A stretch of DNA of 64,000 bases from Liolophura sinensis (lineage: Eukaryota; Mollusca; Polyplacophora; Chitonida; Chitonidae), in the NCBI RefSeq assembly GCF_032854445.1, contig NC_088300.1:9052001-9116000 (forward strand), read 5' to 3'. A model generated the notes under the pieces. It was not told where the DNA came from. It did no database searches and saw only the letters and a list, made by a program, of their open reading frames with translations. The position numbers were made by a program, and so were the translations under genes. Below are positions 59,477 through 64,000 of the stretch, piece after piece (position 1 is the stretch's first letter; each line of letters begins with the position of its first letter).

Positions 59477-60401
59477 ACCTAAGTTAGTTCTGTCTTACAG
59501 TCAAACTACAGTCCGATGGATGTTAATGACTGCAGGTACATTTTCCATTCAGACCATCATTATGGCGTACAGTCTTGATCTTAACTACCGGTAGTGCTTA
59601 AGTAGAAAAGTTTTGATCAACTTACAATTCCTTTGTATGCCAGGGTTGGGATTAAACGGCGAACGCTCATTAGAGTTGCGCATGGCTCGCCGTCCGTCTA
59701 ATTATGGGGAACGGTCGCCCGTTCGCTAAGGCTAAGATTCAAATATTTTAAGTTCACAGGGAAAAGGCCTTTAAAATCTGATTCTCAAGACATGTTTAAG
59801 TCAATTTACTCCGGCACTTAAATACTGTCAGCATTTTGCACGACGATCGGTCCGCGATCATAGCCAAAATCTATGTAGCATTTCAGGTATTAAACGCGCC
59901 TTCACACTAAAGATTTCCATGTAACCATGCACGCTGAACGTCAGTCGATCTCCTGTGAAAATGTCGAAAAGTAAGGGGACAACCTTTGAGTCTGTCGTGA
60001 AAAAAAACATTTCTTTCGTGGGACTTTCACAGTGAATTTATGTGTGAAACAAGTGACTAGACTCCAATGCAAAGTATGTTCGGAACATATTTCAAGATTG
60101 GCAGCGAGGCAAAGATTCGAGGTATTCATTGTGTCAAACATTTTTTACTGGAAAGCCGCAGAGAACAACAGTATGGACTTTTGCAGAACAATATTCTGTT
60201 AGATCGAACTAACCAATAACATATATTGAATGAACAGGTGGTAACCCATTTTTATGATGGGCAAACAGGTTACTATCACCAGAGCTTCCAACCCTGTATA
60301 CCGTAAGCGGAGTAACTTATTTTCACAATCAATTGTAAAGTCTGTTATAGGGTTTACAGTCAGTTGTACAGTAGCTAGATCTCTTTGTATAAGCAGGCCG
60401 G
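59477..60401 (+). other. Myosin intron 5, first part after the array
   Basis: No switch-I exon (NAKTxRNDNSSR) was found. The stretch includes the relic at 59961-60170. The rest shows no recognisable feature. Confidence 0.5.
59961..60170 (+). pseudogene. Possible relic of a transposase-type or zinc-finger ORF
   Basis: One frame starts MSKSKGTTFESVVKKN and stops. In another frame, from 60044, VTRLQCKVCSEHISRL and RFEVFIVSN follow. A C-x2-C after VTRLxC and a later FIVxSN recall the BED/ZMYM-like N-terminal finger of domesticated or hAT-type transposases. The reading frame is broken. This rests on pattern memory alone. Confidence 0.22.
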
Positions 60402-60666
60402 GGCCTCCGTGGCTCATTTGGTTAGTGCGCTACCGTAATCACCCAGGAGTCTTTCACCAATGCAGTCGCTGTGACTTCTAGTCCAGCTCATGCTGGCCTC
60501 CTCTCCAGTCGTACGTGGGAAGGTCTGTCAGCAACCTGTGGATGGTCCTGGGTTTCCCCTGGGCTCTGCCCAGTTTCCACCCACCATAATGCTGGCCACC
60601 GTCGTATAAGTGAAATATTCTTGAGTACGGCATAAAACACCTATCAAATAAATAAATAAATAAATA
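60402..60666 (+). mobile_element. tRNA-derived SINE (family A), full length, best preserved copy
   Basis: The head GGCCTCCGTGGCTCATTTGG then TTAGTGCGCTACCG is A-box-like. CTTCTAGTCCAGCTCATG occupies the B-box position. The body has GTACGTGGGAAGGTCTGTCA, GCAACCTGTGGATGGTCCTG and CACCATAATGCTGGCCACCG, then GTGAAATATTCTTGAGTACG, and the tail has CACCTATCAAATAAATAAAT. Related elements are common in molluscan genomes (the RUDI V-SINE is one such family), but I cannot assign this one. Confidence 0.88.
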
Positions 60667-61511
60667 TAAGCGGGCCCTATCCTGGAGATATCAATGACAT
60701 AGACTGGAAGCAGCTGATAATGTACACATTTACTGGATGCTTATTTGCACTAGATATTTGATAATGTTACTGGATGCATTTTGTATATTGGTGCCTAGCA
60801 CATTGACCTGCATCCATGCAAATCACATGCATTGTGTAATTTGTGCATTATTAGTTTTGTAAGCGATACTTTCCATTTTTTAAGTGATTGTAATTTGAAT
60901 TATGTATAAATTATATAATATGTTTGCTTGAGATTCAGTGATTCATATTATTTGATAAATTTTGTATTATCCAGAATGAAGATATAATAGATGGAAATGG
61001 TTGTGAAGTTTTGTGACATTTAATTGTACAAATGTATAACAGATATACATTTGGATTGTGTGCGGAATCATTTACCCCGCAGCATACACTGTATTGGTTT
61101 ATTTGGAGTTCGAAAATAATGGGAGCTCATTCATATCCATATTTTAGCTCTACCGTCAGCAAGCGAAACTTTTGAAATTCATAGATGTTGTAGACACTGT
61201 CAAAATGTGCACAAAATTTTTTTTTCCGTCTTATATTTTACTTTTTACAATGTCATTTTTAATCAGCGGTGCATTTCAACAGTAAGCAAGGGAAGCTTAT
61301 GACACTCTCAGGCTGTAGACAGTATGTTCTATTTTTAGCTAAAAATTTTTCTGCAAAACAGCCCCTTTCAGTTCCCTGATATATGACAAGGAACCTGGAT
61401 CCTTTGATCCTTTTCATGCTTGTTGACCGAATATAAATATAAATTAAAGCTGTTTTCCAACAGCATTGTAGGAGTCCACGCTACTAGTCTTTTATCACTT
61501 CTGGTAGCCTG
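60667..61511. other. AT-rich intronic sequence
   Basis: Nothing recognised. Confidence 0.4.
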
Positions 61512-61701
61512 ATGTCTATACAGTTTATGGCAGTGGGAAAAAGCATGAAAAAAGTGGAAAGGGATGTACTGGATATGTACCCTAGACTACCAGGCACAGT
61601 ACTCAAGACTAGCATAGAGATTAGGCGGCTTTGATCAGCTGCTGGATGAGGACAAAAGACAGAAAGAATACATTGCTGCAGAGCTGATACCCATTCCCAT
61701 G
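61512..61701 (+). pseudogene. Possible coding relic with a frame break, unknown family
   Basis: From the ATG at 61512, 40 codons read through MKKVERDVLDMYPRLPG and TSIEIRRL to a TGA at 61632. In the neighbouring frame the protein-like text goes on as FDQLLDEDKRQKEYIAAELI and PIPM, before ATG|GTAAAC. Adding one or removing two bases near 61631 would join them. It could be a broken exon of a gene, a transposon remnant, or chance. Confidence 0.28.
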
Positions 61702-64000
61702 GTAAACTGCAGTCAATGATTTCATGCAGTCTAGCCTATTATTTACATAGGATGGTTCTGTTAAATTTTTGCGTGTTTTTTAGTCATAACATAAAAACAA
61801 TGCAAAGTACAAAAATACTTCTTGCAGATTTATAATTGTGATGTCAGGGTCACCAGATAGTGTGTTTGTTTTATGATTTTAAAACTTGACCTACTATTGA
61901 GCTAATTTCATTGGTCAGTTTTGGTCTTATTTGCATACGAGACTAAAAGCTTTTTACAATCTGGGTAGGGCGATCCACCTAAAAACAGTAAGTGAAAATT
62001 TCATCTCGATAGGTTTAGCCATTTTGAAGATGAAGATTTTTTTAACTTTTCCATAAAATTTCAAAATGGCCGCTAAATCACCTGACTGGTAAAACAGCAC
62101 GAAGCATCAAAAGCTTGATGTGTTGCTTAGTAGAACTTCAAAGTTTGGTTTTTCTACTTTTTATAGTTTTTGAGATATTGCACTTTTATGAGTTGACTAA
62201 GAATAATAGTAATAAATATAGCTGTCAGGGACAGCGATGCCGGAATTGAAGCCAGTGGGGCCGGGATGTGCATGTATCGGCGCATATACAGTATATAAGG
62301 TTAAGGTTAGCCGACAAACTCATATTTCGTTTGACAACTGATGTATTATTTCGTACAAAACAAGCTTGGTCACAAAAAGATCCATATAAGAAAGAGACAA
62401 ACATGTATTCCACTGGAATATGCTATGAATATATCGAACGTTAGTTGAAAGGAAATAACACACCTGGTGCGTACTAAGAACTGTTTGATCAATCTTATAC
62501 AACAATGATGACATAGAAAAACAAACATAAAAAACCCTACCGTGACAGCCATTTTTGTTGTTCAAAAAGTAGCTGGAGTACTAAGTAATAAGTTTAGGCC
62601 CCCCAAAATGATTGATAGAGAGAATCTAGATGCACTTGCGAACTTGCACCACTGGCATATGTGAACTAAAAGCTCAGTTTGACAAAAAGACACATTTCAT
62701 GAACATTTTATCAGTTTTGAGGTAGTATCAAGAACATAGCATGTCTTGTTCTTATTCCCAACTTCCAGGCTGTTTAATGATGAGGAAATACTTTGAAACT
62801 TAACAGCATATCTTGTACATCATGACACAAATGTTTTCATTTGTAATGCATTTGTAAACACATTTATAATGCATTGTATAACACGGGGACATCAAAGTGC
62901 CAAATATCGTAAATCAACCCTTGAACAATTTTTCAAGCACTGCAGCTCCCACATTTAATAAGCCATTTGAAAGTTTTTCCACACATAGCCCTTTGCACTC
63001 AGCCATTTTCAGCTTTGCAGCTATAGCCGTTTTGTGTCACGTGACTTCCAAAAATGGGGGAAAATTGCAACATTTCACACTTTGATTGCAATTTGCGACA
63101 AAAATATGCACTATTGGAATAAAATAATACCAGATTCATGATCAAGATGTCAAATTACGTCAGGTAGCATATTTAAAAGACTCAAATTCAAAATTTTTGA
63201 TTTGAGATGACGTCATTTCCGTTTCCGTTTTTTTCCTGATATATTGCATTCTTCCTCTGTCAAAATAATTCACAGGCAATAGTTGTTCCACGTAGGGAAT
63301 TTCAGGTCATTTGTATGTTAAGTTCAGAAGAAAATGCTTCCCAAATCTTTTAGTAGCAACCCAACATGGCAGCTGGGTCACCTGACCTGGGACACCTAAA
63401 CTTTTTATTTGTATAAAAGACACTCCCCACTCCTACTACCTAGTTAAATTTCACGCATTTCTGCCATGCTAATTTAGCCGCAGAAGTTTTTCAATTTTGA
63501 AACTTGTAAAAATAGCCATTATCGTTTTGGGATGTACTACTTCCGGTTTGCTGACATCACTTCCTGTTATGTCAAATTTCTCTTCATGCCTTGGGATGTT
63601 AGGCCTTAAGACTGCGACTCCAGCTTCATTGGTTATGGAGATATTCACATTTTCAGTTTTGATGACATCACTTCCGGTTTCAATTAGCATATCTGGACTC
63701 AGCGTCCAAAACTGCATCAGGCAGGACTATCTGTACAACATCATCTGTAAAAGTGTAGAAGTTATTGGCAAAAAATTTTTTTTAGTCACATGAAATATTC
63801 ACCCAATAGCGAGCTTCTACAATTTTCAGTGCACGAAGTTGTCATACTTACCCTGAATGTACCTAGGCTTAGTGCAACTACAGTTTAAATTTCAGATCAA
63901 TTCCATCAGCCGTTTTGCAGAAAAAGATTTTTAAAGGTTTTGAACAAAATCCAATACGTCCGCCAAGTCACGTGACCATATCGGCCCAAAAGATTCGATG
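61702..64000. repeat. Degenerate interspersed repeats with TCACGTGACC-like motifs
   Basis: Similar phrases recur in three blocks (about 61830-62110, 63180-63420 and 63640-64000): CAAAATGGCCGCTAAATCAC with CTGACTGG, AACATGGCAGCTGGGTCACC, and GTCCGCCAAGTCACGTGACC. Around them are TTTCATCTC or TTTCAGATCA phrases and two CACTTCCGGTTT-type strings. No coding frame is supported. Confidence 0.4.

Noticed and set aside
57803-59594. Several 60-114-codon frames reading [13 protein letters not shown]-type repeats
   Set aside because: These are the amplified exon end and donor of the myosin gene. They are broken by TAG in the 52-base units. Only the part to 57938 is treated as exon.
61798-61815. AATGCAAAG as the next myosin exon (Asn-Ala-Lys)
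   Set aside because: No acceptor precedes it and the following codons do not read TxRNDNSSR.

Overview
This is animal nuclear DNA: intron-rich, AT-rich, with canonical GT-AG introns, minisatellites and many tRNA-derived SINE copies with AAATA tails. The SINE style, the gene structure and the protein divergence suggest a marine lophotrochozoan, probably a mollusc. That is an inference; no mitochondrial or ribosomal marker is present.

Layout. Bases 1-1107 are the end of an 80-bp tandem satellite that runs off the left edge. A BTB-BACK-Kelch gene with its coding sequence in one exon lies on the minus strand (4021-5901). Its upstream region holds a decayed SINE and a ~730-bp foldback (7160-7890). 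From 8.3 to 20 kb there is little clear coding sequence, only a possible first exon (11012-11036) and a possible terminal exon (20056-20336) on the plus strand. From 20.66 to 35.74 kb a seven-exon minus-strand gene can be followed across every splice junction. It encodes a ~2,430-residue homologue of ZNF318, an SR-rich protein with two matrin-type zinc fingers. Its second exon carries an apparent one-base frame break in the SR region. About 1.4 kb away, head to head, begins a plus-strand unconventional myosin gene. Five coding exons (37130-37157, 38409-38515, 50803-50865, 54225-54368, 57830-57938) join in phase from the start codon to just past the P-loop. The rest of the motor domain lies beyond the window.

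Myosin intron 2 (12.3 kb) holds four tandem-repeat blocks: ~36-bp, a degenerate ~23-bp, a 66-bp array of about 41 units with a 520-bp higher-order duplication, and a 37-bp array. It also holds several SINEs, two of them fused head to head as an inverted pair.

The most notable feature is at 57,916-59,476. The 3' end of myosin exon 5 together with its 5' splice site has been amplified into about 29 tandem copies of a 52-54-bp unit. Each copy repeats the codons for NTILEAF and a donor-like GTAAGC (17 copies) or GCAAG (12 copies). The first three extra copies are in frame and free of stops, so splicing from them would add blocks of 18 residues to the motor domain. I know of no described case like it, but I could not search.

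The last 4.5 kb (59.5-64 kb) lies in the next myosin intron. It contains a full-length SINE, two decayed coding-like relics and a repeat family rich in TCACGTGACC-like motifs.
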